Part shown: positions 17,706 to 26,163 of the stretch, one piece after another
Position numbering within the stretch: the stretch's first letter is position 1
Layout: each line of letters opens with the position of its first letter
DNA from: Palsa-504 sp963705835
GTDB lineage: Bacteria > Actinomycetota > Actinomycetes > Streptosporangiales > Streptosporangiaceae
Reading direction: 5' to 3'
Length of the DNA: 64,000 bases
Assembly: GCA_963705835.1 (NCBI GenBank)
Contig: CAVPLC010000051.1
Coordinates: 124,001 to 188,000 of the forward strand
Notes under the pieces: model-generated
The model's database searches: none
The model's input: the letters and a program-made list of their open reading frames with translations, nothing else
Told to the model about the DNA's origin: nothing
Translations under genes and position numbers: made by a program

Positions 17706-19373
17706 CTAGGAGGGCAATTCAACGTCCTGGGAGTGCACCACCGTGTACCAGTCCGTTGCCTCGCTTCGCATCGCACGGCTGACGCTGAGCGCGGCCTGCT
17801 GCACGTCCTGGAGGCTCCCCGCGGTCAGCAGCCGGTCGCTCGCGCTGTCCAGCGTGGCCGCGAACAGGTTCGAGCGCTCGGCATGGCGCATGTAGTCCCG
17901 CTGCGCTCCGTAGCCGCCCAGCGCGGCGGCCACGCCTGGGATGACGATAGCGAGGAAGTCCCACCCCTTGAAGGGCCCAGAGGCGGTATCGGCGATTCCC
18001 AGGCTGTGCAGCAGGGCAAACAGAGCGCTCAGGCCGAACAGGCCGACCGCGGTGGCTTGAAACCGGGCGCTGAGCTTGCTGTATTTGCGGCTGACTGCCA
18101 TGTGGTACTGCTGCTGCTTCTTGATCCACTCCTCATAGAGCACCGCGATGAGATGGCTGATGTCCGCGTCCGGGACGTACCTGGGCCGGGTGAACCAGAT
18201 CTCGTTGGCGGCACGCTCGGTCCAGCTCGATTCGGCAACCGCCCGATCATCAGCGGCTGCCGCCGACTTCTCCAGCGTGACAATGCCGGTGAGCCCCAGG
18301 AACATCAGGGACCGGATCTGCTCCGCCAGGTAGCGGGCGGACACCCAGCGCTGGTGCCAGCGTTGCCACCGCGCGACGATGAGCACCACGATGATGACGA
18401 CCAGGATCGCGAACTCGAACCAGGCGTAACCTACGCGAGCCGGCCAGAACGTGACCTGGGCCGCGACCACGAGGACCGCAAGAGGCGCCAGGCTATAGAG
18501 CAACCGGATAGCGAGAAACCAGCGCCGCTGGAATCGCGTCGCGAGCAGATCAGCGCGAGCGAAATAATACGAGATATGTTCGGTCAGCTCCGTGCTTGAT
18601 TTAAGTCGCTGCGTGGATTCGGTCTCGGCGAGCAGCGGCGGCAGGGCGTCAGCTGATTCGCGCAGCCGCTCCTTGTTGTACTCATCAAGCCGCAGCATGC
18701 TCTCGGGCGGCAAAGGTGCGCTGCCCTTGGTGGTATTCCGCACGTGATCCGTGTCCAGCTTGGCGGAGTGATCGTCTACGGATATGAGCAGGATGGGTTT
18801 CTGCCAGCGCTGCGCATAAGAATAGATTTCGGCTGTTCCGCCACGGCCGCGAGCCGGCTCGCCGTCCCATACCACGATCATGACGTCGCTGCGGTCTACG
18901 ACAGCACGGCCCGCCAGTTCATAGGCCTCTTCGCGGGGTCCACCGGTTCGCACCGTATCAGAGGTGGTGCCATCCCTGTTCCTGAACTCGTCGAACTCGT
19001 CGACAGACGCAGGCGAACTGAAGTCACGGCAGTAGTCTTCCGGCGGCAGCGGAAGGACAATCTCGAGCCGGCTGCCCTTGCGCTTGAGGACTTCACGGGC
19101 GACCAGGCGATCGGCTCCCTCGGCCAGTGAAGAAACGGCAGTCAGGGCGATTTCCCCGGATCGAATCCGGTCCGGATTGGCAGCGAGCCGTTGAATGATG
19201 TACTCGACCGCATTAGTGATCTCTGTAGTCAGCCCTGGATGGTCGGCAGTAATGTCGCGATGGCCGGTAATTCCGATTCGGAGCCGCAGCGCGACCTTGC
19301 CTTCGTCGTCGGCCGGGTGGTGGCCGGCTTCCTGTTGCACGTGCACGGCCTGGACGGATCCGGGCTCCGTCAT
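17706..19373 (-). CDS. SLOG nucleotide-binding domain fused to SLATT-like 4-TM membrane module
   Basis: 555 residues. Residues 31-200 form a Rossmann-like SLOG/LOG-type domain: LRLRIGITGHRD at its start, SSLAEGADRLVA (81-92), MIVVWDGEP (165-173) and GRGGTAEI (176-183), which matches the PGGxGTxxE phosphate-binding motif of LOG proteins. Four membrane helices follow in two pairs (about 286-307, 317-335, 438-458, 471-489). The motif RWVSARYLAEQIRS after helix 2 is typical of SLATT/DUF4231 membrane modules. Known for these families: SLOG domains bind nucleotide-derived signals and SLATT proteins are predicted membrane effectors. The ATG overlaps the stop of the TIR gene by 4 bp. Inferred role: a membrane effector gated by a nucleotide made by the TIR protein. 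Confidence 0.8.
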   Translation of the reverse strand: MTEPGSVQAVHVQQEAGHHPADDEGKVALRLRIGITGHRDITADHPGLTTEITNAVEYIIQRLAANPDRIRSGEIALTAVSSLAEGADRLVAREVLKRKGSRLEIVLPLPPEDYCRDFSSPASVDEFDEFRNRDGTTSDTVRTGGPREEAYELAGRAVVDRSDVMIVVWDGEPARGRGGTAEIYSYAQRWQKPILLISVDDHSAKLDTDHVRNTTKGSAPLPPESMLRLDEYNKERLRESADALPPLLAETESTQRLKSSTELTEHISYYFARADLLATRFQRRWFLAIRLLYSLAPLAVLVVAAQVTFWPARVGYAWFEFAILVVIIVVLIVARWQRWHQRWVSARYLAEQIRSLMFLGLTGIVTLEKSAAAADDRAVAESSWTERAANEIWFTRPRYVPDADISHLIAVLYEEWIKKQQQYHMAVSRKYSKLSARFQATAVGLFGLSALFALLHSLGIADTASGPFKGWDFLAIVIPGVAAALGGYGAQRDYMRHAERSNLFAATLDSASDRLLTAGSLQDVQQAALSVSRAMRSEATDWYTVVHSQDVELPS

Positions 19374-20455
19374 GGCTGGACCGCGGATATGATCATGGCC
19401 GTGCTAGTGGTTCCTTTCTGGGAAGCGGCTACTGCAATTTCGACGATAATTATCACCACCCATATCGCCACCGCTATCCAGAAGGCTGCCACGACACGCG
19501 AGGAGTCCTTCCGCGCGCCAGTGATATCCCCGGCGCCAAGTTTTACCTTGGCGCGATTATAATAAATCAGTGCGGCGATGCCGGCAGGCGCCAGAAAAAT
19601 AGTGATGAAAGTAATGACGGCTGTTGTGATAGCCATTCCTCGGTGCACGTTTACGGCACCCGGCGTGGCGGTCGGCCGAGTTTGCGACGGCCGAGTTTGC
19701 GAAGGCCGAGGTTGCGACGGCGGAGGTTTCGGCGGGGGAGCTTTCGGCGGGGGTTTCTGACGGGTCCTGCGCCCTCCACCCCGGACGTGCGCCTGCAGGG
19801 TCTCGATCTTGCGCGCGGCCTGCTCGTAGAGATCCTGCCGTTGAGCCATGGTGGCGAGCATCTCGGCCGCGGTCTGCCGGTCATCCTCGTGACTGGTCGG
19901 GCCGAGGGCTTCTTCCAGCCGGACAAGGATGCCCAGTTGCTCCTCGCGGGTCAGTGTCCGCTTCCTTATGAGGTCGTTGAGGTCGCTGTAGCGAGTCTGG
20001 GGCATGTCAGGCGGGGCGGGCAGCGGATTCGGCAGGGCCCTTCCCTCGGGGTAGGCAAAGATCGCGCGGGCCAACTTGAGCGCAGCAGTCTCGTCCGGCC
20101 GGATGTAATCGATAACCTGAAGCCGCGCTATGTCAACGGGAAACAGCCCTGGGGGCACGCGCTCCAGGGCTAGCGGCAGAATCGGTTTTCCGAGGCGGGC
20201 GGCGTAGTCGCGCTCCGAGCGGCAGGCTTCGGAGTCTATAGAAGCTCGTGACACGGCAGCCACGACGACGTCGCAGGACCGAATCTGACCAAGAATCTTG
20301 TCCCACCACGGCCAGCCGCCGACCAGGTCACTGTCCAGCCAGACATCGATCTGTGCCTGCCGGAGCCGTGTTACCAAAGACTCGACCCGTGGCCGGTCTG
20401 GTCGAGCGTACGAGAAGAAAAGCAGCATCAGCCCCCCAAACTGGCAGGCCCCCAC
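19370..20455 (-). CDS. TIR-domain protein with C-terminal CD225/dispanin-like membrane module
   Basis: 361 residues. A TIR domain (about 10-132) starts LLFFSYARPDR, continues VWLDSDLVGGWPWWDKI, and has the putative catalytic Glu81 in SEACRSERDYA, the position used by NAD-cleaving TIRs. A helical stretch (156-224), a Pro/Lys-rich basic linker (231-266, with RPSQT repeats) and two membrane helices follow (about 274-299 and 321-345). The loop between helices, YYNRAKVKLGAGDITGARKD, matches the K-x-x-x-GD-x-x-x-A signature of CD225/dispanin (IFITM-like) proteins. GTG 20455 has AAAGGA eight bases upstream; ATG 20428 would start right at the TIR domain. The membrane-coding part is visibly AT-richer than its neighbours. 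First gene of a two-gene operon. Confidence 0.8.
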   Translation of the reverse strand: MGACQFGGLMLLFFSYARPDRPRVESLVTRLRQAQIDVWLDSDLVGGWPWWDKILGQIRSCDVVVAAVSRASIDSEACRSERDYAARLGKPILPLALERVPPGLFPVDIARLQVIDYIRPDETAALKLARAIFAYPEGRALPNPLPAPPDMPQTRYSDLNDLIRKRTLTREEQLGILVRLEEALGPTSHEDDRQTAAEMLATMAQRQDLYEQAARKIETLQAHVRGGGRRTRQKPPPKAPPPKPPPSQPRPSQTRPSQTRPTATPGAVNVHRGMAITTAVITFITIFLAPAGIAALIYYNRAKVKLGAGDITGARKDSSRVVAAFWIAVAIWVVIIIVEIAVAASQKGTTSTAMIISAVQP

Positions 20456-20472
20456 CTCCCAGATCCTTTAAC

Positions 20473-20484
20473 TTGGCGTGCCAA
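20473..20484 (-). promoter_or_regulatory. Inverted repeat upstream of the TIR/SLOG operon
   Basis: TTGGC-GT-GCCAA, a perfect 5-bp inverted repeat 18 bases upstream of GTG 20455. The position fits an operator or the base of a promoter, but no clear -10 or -35 is recognisable. The binding protein is unknown. Confidence 0.35.
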
Positions 20485-20524
20485 AGTGTCCCAGATTGGC
20501 CTCAAGCGGTCAAGGGTGCCGCGA

Positions 20525-20695
20525 TTCTCTGCGCACCCCGTTGTGGTGCCGATGATGTACCGGCGGATCATGCGGGCCTGTTCCTTGTGGCTGGTGAGGT
20601 CGGTGTCGTCCAGCGCGAAGTAGCGCAGCGCCGTGAATTGCGCCTCGATGCGAGTTTAACCAGGACGAATTCGTCGGCGTGTAGGCTCGTTGCAA
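20525..20695 (-). mobile_element. Decayed 3' end of an IS630-family transposase
   Basis: The minus strand reads AYTPTNSSWLN and then, after a one-base shift, RIEAQFTALRYFALDDTDLT followed by SHKEQARMIRRYII. This is the conserved C-terminal part of IS630-type transposases (TPTxxSWLNxIE with the last catalytic Glu). Only about 55 codons remain, with a frameshift between SWLN and RIE and no N-terminal DDE part or inverted ends in view. It fills most of the 294 bases between the TIR gene and the next gene. Evidence of past insertion or rearrangement next to the TIR/SLOG operon. Confidence 0.8.
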
Positions 20696-20749
20696 CCTGA
20701 CTGCAAGGCCCCGCGGAAACGATGGACGCGACCCAATAAGGAGGCCGCA

Positions 20750-21142
20750 ATGCCAGGTTCACCGGCGATCGAGAAGTTCCTTACCGCGATCCAGACCGCC
20801 ACCATCCCCGACTGCGACGCGTGGAGCGCCGACGCCACGCTGGACGCGACGGTGCCCAACTGGCGGCTGCACGCGTCGGGTGCGGACGCGATCCGCGCCG
20901 AGTACGCGCGCTGGTTCGCCGACCCAGGGAAGTTCGGCGAACTGCGGCGGTGCCCGGTCTCCGGAGGGCCGAGCGAGGTCATCGAGTACACGCTGAGCTG
21001 GACCGAGAACGGCGTGCCGCACGCCGCCCACCACATGCACCTGCTCACCGTGGACGACGACCGCATCGTCGCCAACACCGTCATGTGCGGCGGGCGTTGG
21101 CCGGCGTCGCTGCTGGCCGAGATGGAAGCCGCGGATGCCTGA
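20750..21142 (+). CDS. NTF2-like/SnoaL-type small protein
   Basis: 130 residues, AGGAGG five bases before ATG 20750. The sequence has the alpha+beta cone pattern of SnoaL/NTF2 proteins (WSADATLDATVPNWRLHASG, then YTLSWTENGVPHAAHHMHLLTVDDDRI and VMCGGRWP, of which only the short marker pieces matter: VPNW and MHLLTVDDDRI). Such proteins serve as small-molecule isomerases, hydrolases or binding partners, so no reaction is assigned. The downstream phosphotransferase-like gene starts within its last codons (8-bp overlap), and a methyltransferase follows. The trio is a tightly coupled operon of unknown purpose. Confidence 0.75.
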   Translation: MPGSPAIEKFLTAIQTATIPDCDAWSADATLDATVPNWRLHASGADAIRAEYARWFADPGKFGELRRCPVSGGPSEVIEYTLSWTENGVPHAAHHMHLLTVDDDRIVANTVMCGGRWPASLLAEMEAADA

Positions 21143-22172
21143 TCGGGCCGCCGCCGCGCCCGGCGCGGCGCCGGCCGCGTTCGCCAGCGTGGCCGAGCTC
21201 ATCGCGGGCGCGACCGAGCGGACGGTCCTCGACGAGGTGCCTGGCAAATCCGGGGCGCGGCTGGAGCGGGTGGTGATCGGTGGGCAGCCCTACGTGCTCA
21301 AGCACCTGGACCTGGCCGAGGACTGGACCATGCGGGCCTCCGGGTGCCTGCGCGGCGCGCCGCTGCTGGCCTGGGAACGGGGCATCCTGGCCCGGCTGCC
21401 CGCGTGCTTCAACCAGCCGATCGTGGGGGTCGCCCCGGAGGCCGGCCGCGGCCCGGCGCCGTCGGGCGGCTGCGCCCTGCTGATGCGGGACGTGTCGCCG
21501 TGGCTGGTCCCGGTGACCGACGAGCCGATCGGCCTGGATCAGCACCTGCGTTTCCTGCGGCACATGGCCGCGCTGCACGCCGCGTTCTGGGGGTGCGGCC
21601 GCGAGTGCGAGGTCGTCCCGGTCATGCACCGGTACCTGGAGCTGTCCCCGTGGCTGGCGCACGCCGAGGCGGCGGTCGGCTCGGCGCACCTGGTGCCGCG
21701 GCTGGTCGGGGAGGGCTGGCCCCGGCTGGCCGAGGTGGCGCCGGCCGCGGCCGCGATCGTCACCCCGCTGGCCCGGGACCCGGGCCCGCTGGTGGAAGCG
21801 CTGGAGGCCACCCCGCAGACGTTCGTGCACAGCAACTGGAAGCTGGACAACCTGGGCACCGACGACGAGGGCCGCACGGTCGTGCTCGACTGGGAGCAGC
21901 CGGGCCGCGGCGCGCCCCTGTCCGACCTGGCCTGGTACCTGGCCATCAACTGCCGCAGGCTGCCGCAGCGCAAGGAGGACGCGATCGACGCCTACCGCCG
22001 GGCGCTGGAAGACCGCGGCATCGGCACCGAACCCTGGTGGGAACGCCAGCTCGCGCTGTGCCTGCTCGGCGCGCTGGTCCAGTTCGGCTGGGAGAAGGCG
22101 CTGGGCGGCTACGACGAGGAGCTGGCGTGGTGGGAGGCGCAGGCGGTCAGGGCGGCACCGTTGCTGACATGA
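21135..22172 (+). CDS. APH-fold phosphotransferase-like protein with altered catalytic loop
   Basis: 345 residues of the aminoglycoside phosphotransferase/choline kinase fold. The ATP-site lysine is probably in QPYVLKHLDL. The Brenner loop, normally H-G-D-x4-N, reads FVHSNWKLDNLG: His232, Ser233, Asn234. The Asp that acts as catalytic base is therefore Asn. The metal-binding VLDWEQPGRGAP (Asp252) is intact. It is either a pseudokinase or a diverged enzyme. It overlaps the upstream NTF2-like gene by 8 bp and the downstream methyltransferase by 4 bp (ATGA). It is not evidence of aminoglycoside resistance. Confidence 0.75.
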   Translation: MPDRAAAAPGAAPAAFASVAELIAGATERTVLDEVPGKSGARLERVVIGGQPYVLKHLDLAEDWTMRASGCLRGAPLLAWERGILARLPACFNQPIVGVAPEAGRGPAPSGGCALLMRDVSPWLVPVTDEPIGLDQHLRFLRHMAALHAAFWGCGRECEVVPVMHRYLELSPWLAHAEAAVGSAHLVPRLVGEGWPRLAEVAPAAAAIVTPLARDPGPLVEALEATPQTFVHSNWKLDNLGTDDEGRTVVLDWEQPGRGAPLSDLAWYLAINCRRLPQRKEDAIDAYRRALEDRGIGTEPWWERQLALCLLGALVQFGWEKALGGYDEELAWWEAQAVRAAPLLT

Positions 22173-22954
22173 ATGCTCCAGGGGTTCGTGAGGCCTACGA
22201 GGCGGCCGCGCGGCTGTGGGCCGAGGGGCCCGGGCCGGTGTACGCGAGCCTGGCCGACGCGCTGCTGGCCGCCGCGGGAGGAGCCTCGGGGCGGGCCGTC
22301 ACGGGCCGGCGGGTGCTGGATCTGGGGGCGGGAACCGGGGTCGCCGGGCGGGCCGCGCTGGCCGCGGGGGCGCGGTCGGTGGTGTGCGCCGACTCGGCTC
22401 AGGGGATGCTGCGCCGGTGCGGGGCGGGGCTGCGTCCGGTGGCGGCCGATGCGACCGCGCTGCCGTTCCGGGACGGCTGCTTCGACCTGGCGCTGGCCGC
22501 GTTCTGCCTCGGGCACCTGGCCGATCCCGTGACGGGCCTGCGGGAGGCCCGCCGGGTCGCCGCGGGGCTGGCGGCCAGCTCGTTCGCGGCCGGGTGGAAC
22601 CACCCGGCCAAGGGGGCGGTCGATGAGGTCCTCGGGTCGTTCGGCTACCGGCCGCCGCCGTGGTACCTCACGTTCAAGCAGGACACCGAGCCGTGGGCCA
22701 GCGACCCGGCGGCGCTGCGCCGGGACACGACCGCGGCCGGGTTCACCGAGGTGCGGCTGCGGACGGTCACGGTCGAGGTCGGGCGGTCCAGCCCGGCCGA
22801 GCTCGCGTCCTGGCGGCTGGGCATGGCCCACGTGGCCCCGTTCGTGTGCTCGCTGCCCGAGGCCCGCCGGGAGGAGCTGCGGCACGCCGCGGAGGCCGCG
22901 GTGGCGGGCACCGGCCCGCTGGTGGTGTCCATGCTGGTGCTCACGGCCCGCTAG
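22169..22954 (+). CDS. Class I SAM-dependent methyltransferase
   Basis: 261 residues from ATG 22169, overlapping the stop of the APH-like gene by 4 bp. Motif I is RVLDLGAGTGVAGRAAL, followed by the acidic residue in VVCADSAQGML, then ATALPFRDGCFDLALAAFCLGHL and the post-motif REARRVAAGLAASSF. This is the Methyltransf_11/25 type. Substrate unknown. Its 3' end overlaps the convergent regulator gene by 14 bases (22941-22954). Confidence 0.8.
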   Translation: MNAPGVREAYEAAARLWAEGPGPVYASLADALLAAAGGASGRAVTGRRVLDLGAGTGVAGRAALAAGARSVVCADSAQGMLRRCGAGLRPVAADATALPFRDGCFDLALAAFCLGHLADPVTGLREARRVAAGLAASSFAAGWNHPAKGAVDEVLGSFGYRPPPWYLTFKQDTEPWASDPAALRRDTTAAGFTEVRLRTVTVEVGRSSPAELASWRLGMAHVAPFVCSLPEARREELRHAAEAAVAGTGPLVVSMLVLTAR

Positions 22955-25900
22955 GAGCGCGCCAGCCGTCCAGGCGCCGGGCCGCCGCGCGCCGAAGGCC
23001 GTCCGCGTGATCGCCGGCCTGGCGGGCGAGCCGCTCGGCCCGGTCGGCCGCGACGTCCAGCCAGGCCGGGACCGCGAAGTCGGCGGCGGCCTCGCCGGTC
23101 CACCACCAGGCCTCCACCGCGACGGACCCCTCGACCAGGTCCAGGTCCGCGGCGACCGCGTCCAGGTCGACGGGCAGCCCCAGCGCCCGGCGGGCGCGGC
23201 GGGCGAGCACGCGGGCCACGCCGACGTACCGCGGCACGCCCAGCGCGGCCGCGCGGGCCTGCAGGCCCGTCGCGGTGGCCAGCGCCGAATCCGCCTCGCC
23301 GCACAGCAGCGCCAGCCGGGCCGTGATCAGCTGGTGCTTGAGCTCCAGCCGCCAGCCGAAGACCAGGTTTCCCCCGAGCAGGGCTCCGGCCTGGGCCAGC
23401 CGGGACCGCGCGCCGTCCGGATCACCGGCCGCCAGGTGTTCCTCGGCCAGGTCCTGCAGCGCGGCGATGGTCAGCTCGGGGATGCCCTGGCCGCGCTGGC
23501 CCAGCTCCAGGGCCTGGACATGACGATCGTGGGCCTGGCCGGCGGCGCCCAGGCTGCGCAGCACCCAGCCGGCGAAGTTCACCGCGCGGCCCTCGAAGCG
23601 TGGCACCTGGCGGCGCTCGACCTCGGCCGTGTACCGGGCGAAGGCGTCCAGGGCCTGGGCCGGGCGGCCGGCCACGGCGTGCGCGTGCCCGGTGAACAGC
23701 AGCGCGTGCAGGGTGGCCACGGTGTGCGCCACCCCCTCCTGCGCGCGGGCCGCCGGGCGGAGCAGGGCCAGCGCCTCGTCGGTCTTGCTCTGGTGGGCCC
23801 GCAGCACGCCCAGCCACGCGGCGGCCGTCACCCGGTCGGTGCCCTCGGCCAGCGAGAACGCCTCGCCGAGCAGCAGCTCGGCCTGGGCCAGGTCGCCGGC
23901 CGCGTGCCGCGTCCGGCCGCCGACCGCCAGGCAGCGCGACCGGCTGGCCGCGTCGGCCGCGGCCAGCGCGCCGTCCGCGGCGAACTGGGCGGCCTGCGCG
24001 AAGCGGCGGTCGAAGTAGCACGCCCAGGCGCCGACCTCCAGGGCGGCGGCGCCGGCCGCCGCGGCCCGCTCGACGTCGGCCAGCGCCTCGTCGTACCGGC
24101 GGCGGCGGGTGCGCACGCGGGCCCGCTCGAGCCATCCCTCCGGGTCCGGGTGCAGCCGCAGGGCGTCGTCCAGCAGCGCCTCGGCGGCCGCGTGGTCGAA
24201 TCGCTCGGCGACCCGCTCGGCGGCGATGCGCAGCGACCGGGACGCGAGCTCGAGGTCGCCGCCCAGCCGGGCGTGGTGCGCCACCATGGCCGGGTCGGCG
24301 TAGGACTGGCGGGCCAGCACCCGCCCGGCCTGCCGGTGCAGCAGCGCGGCCCGGCCCGCGGTCGCGCTGGCGGCCAGCGCCTCGCGGACCAGCTCGTGCC
24401 GGAACCTGAACGTCCCGCCGTCCTCGGCCAGCAGCTGCTTGGCCACGGCTCGTTCCGCGTCGTCGAGCAGGTCGACCGCGGGCCGGCCGAGCAGCGCCGC
24501 GAGCAGCTCGATGTCCAGTTCCTGGCCGATCACCGCGGCCGCGCGCAGCATCGCGCCGGCCGTGCCCAGCTCGTCGCACCGGGCCGACACCGACTCGACC
24601 AGGGAGGCGGGCAGCTCGGTCCTGGCCGTCTGCTGGGCCAGCTCGGTCAGGAACAGCGGATGGCCCTTGGACCGCTCGTACAGCTCGTCGGCCCGGGCCG
24701 GGCCCACCAGCTGGGCGGCGGCCTCGCGGCCGAGCAGGTCGAGGTGGACGAGCGCGGTGGCCGGCATGGGCGGGCCCTCGCCGGTCCTGACCGCGGCGAC
24801 GACCGCGGCGGGCATGTCCTGCCGCCGCGCGAAGCTCAGCCAGTTCGACAGCGCCCGCCCGGCCAGGTGCGCGTCGTCGATCACCACCACCAGCGGGCCG
24901 CGCTCGGTGATCCGCGCGATGACCCGCACCAGCGCCGCGTACAGCATCGCCGGGCCGAGCATGCTGTCGGCCAGGACCGGCTCCGGCCGCGGCGGGTCCG
25001 CGGGGGCCAGCAGCGGCGCGAGCGTCGCGGCGTCCGGGCCCAGCAGGTCGGCGGCGGTGTCGGGCCCGAGCCGGCGCATCAGGTCCGACAGCGCCGTGAG
25101 CAGGGCGTCCAGCGGCATGGCCTGGTCGAGCTGGCCGCACGAGGCCATCAGCACGATCTCGCCGGCCGCGGCGCGCTGGCCGGCCCAGGCGCGCAGCAGG
25201 GCGGTCTTGCCGATGCCGGCCTCCCCGTCGACCACGACGACCTCCGTCGAGCCGTCCCGGGCGCGTGCGGCCATCGTGTCCAGGTAGGCCAGCTCCTCGT
25301 CGCGGCCGACCAGGCCGGCCGCGACGCGGGCGGGAACCGGCGGCGGCGAGGCCAGCTCGCCGCGCAGGATGGCGGTGTACAGGGTGACGGTCTCGGGGGA
25401 CGGATCGGTGCCGAGGTCCCCGGCGAGCCGCTCCCGCGCCTTGGCGTAGGCGGCCAGCGCCGCGGCCACCCGGCCGCCCGCGACGTAGGCGCGCAGCAGC
25501 ACCCGCAGCGACGTCTCGTCGTAGCCGTCGCGCTCCACCGCGGCGGTCGCGGCGTCGGCGGCGGCCATCCAGTCCCCGGCCTCGAGCAGGGCCTCGGCGG
25601 CCACCCGCCGGGCCTGCCCGGCCAGCCGGTCCAGCTCGGCCAGCCGCAGCTGCGCCCAGTCGCCGGGCACCGCGGGCAGCCCGTAGCCGCGCAGCAGCGA
25701 CAGCGCCACCCGGGCGGCCGCCGCCGCGCCCAGCAGGTTCCCGCCGCCGCGCCTGCGTTCCATCTCCTCGGTCAGGGCGGCCAGCTCGGCCGCGTCGAGC
25801 CAGTCGCAGACCAGCAGGTAGCCCTGATCGCGATGCTGGATCCGGTCCCGGCCCAGCACCGACCGCAGCCGGCTGATCAGCACGGCCAGCTGGTCGTCCG

Positions 25901-26114
25901 GCCGGGCCGGCGGCGCGTCGCCCCACAGCGTGTCGGCCAGCACGTCGGCCGGGACCGCCTGGCCCCCGGCCAGGGCCAGCACGCACAGCGCCAGCCGGCC
26001 CTTCCTGCTGCCCAGGGCCTGCGGCTCGATGCCGTCCACGCCGAAATCGCTCAGCACGCGGACCGCCAGCGACTTCATGTCGGTATCAAACCGCAGCCTG
26101 ACCTGGGGCGCCAT
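22941..26114 (-). CDS. AfsR/SARP-like transcriptional regulator with BTAD, AAA ATPase and TPR-type repeats
   Basis: 1057 residues from ATG 26114 (GAGGG six bases upstream; ATG 26078 is an alternative). Order: winged-helix DNA-binding domain (about 15-105, GSRKGRLALCVLALAGGQAV), BTAD bacterial activation domain (about 110-255, ending ERLAGDLGTDPSPETVTLY), AAA-type ATPase with Walker A VDGEAGIGKTALL (about 300) and Walker B LVVVIDDAHLAGR, then a long helical repeat half. There is no C-terminal LuxR helix-turn-helix. Large regulators of this type control secondary metabolism or local genes in response to nucleotide or small-molecule signals. It is divergent from a cupin gene, and 11-bp-spaced heptamers lie between them. 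Confidence 0.87.
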   Translation of the reverse strand: MAPQVRLRFDTDMKSLAVRVLSDFGVDGIEPQALGSRKGRLALCVLALAGGQAVPADVLADTLWGDAPPARPDDQLAVLISRLRSVLGRDRIQHRDQGYLLVCDWLDAAELAALTEEMERRRGGGNLLGAAAAARVALSLLRGYGLPAVPGDWAQLRLAELDRLAGQARRVAAEALLEAGDWMAAADAATAAVERDGYDETSLRVLLRAYVAGGRVAAALAAYAKARERLAGDLGTDPSPETVTLYTAILRGELASPPPVPARVAAGLVGRDEELAYLDTMAARARDGSTEVVVVDGEAGIGKTALLRAWAGQRAAAGEIVLMASCGQLDQAMPLDALLTALSDLMRRLGPDTAADLLGPDAATLAPLLAPADPPRPEPVLADSMLGPAMLYAALVRVIARITERGPLVVVIDDAHLAGRALSNWLSFARRQDMPAAVVAAVRTGEGPPMPATALVHLDLLGREAAAQLVGPARADELYERSKGHPLFLTELAQQTARTELPASLVESVSARCDELGTAGAMLRAAAVIGQELDIELLAALLGRPAVDLLDDAERAVAKQLLAEDGGTFRFRHELVREALAASATAGRAALLHRQAGRVLARQSYADPAMVAHHARLGGDLELASRSLRIAAERVAERFDHAAAEALLDDALRLHPDPEGWLERARVRTRRRRYDEALADVERAAAAGAAALEVGAWACYFDRRFAQAAQFAADGALAAADAASRSRCLAVGGRTRHAAGDLAQAELLLGEAFSLAEGTDRVTAAAWLGVLRAHQSKTDEALALLRPAARAQEGVAHTVATLHALLFTGHAHAVAGRPAQALDAFARYTAEVERRQVPRFEGRAVNFAGWVLRSLGAAGQAHDRHVQALELGQRGQGIPELTIAALQDLAEEHLAAGDPDGARSRLAQAGALLGGNLVFGWRLELKHQLITARLALLCGEADSALATATGLQARAAALGVPRYVGVARVLARRARRALGLPVDLDAVAADLDLVEGSVAVEAWWWTGEAAADFAVPAWLDVAADRAERLARQAGDHADGLRRAAARRLDGWRAPSGP

Positions 26115-26124
26115 ATCGGCCCTC

Positions 26125-26163
26125 GCTGCAAACAGGCTGCAACCGGCGCCGGCCAGGCTGAAA
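26125..26163. promoter_or_regulatory. Direct heptamer repeats between BTAD regulator and cupin
   Basis: GCTGCAA occurs at 26125-26131 and 26136-26142, exactly 11 bases apart, with a weaker GCTGAAA at 26157-26163 (21 bases further). SARP-family winged-helix regulators bind direct heptamer repeats with 11- or 22-bp period, so this is the likely operator of the neighbouring regulator, acting on the cupin and/or on itself. Confidence 0.5.

Noticed and set aside
21135..22172. Aminoglycoside resistance kinase
   Set aside because: Catalytic Asp is missing and the protein sits in an operon with NTF2-like and methyltransferase genes; no reason to call resistance.
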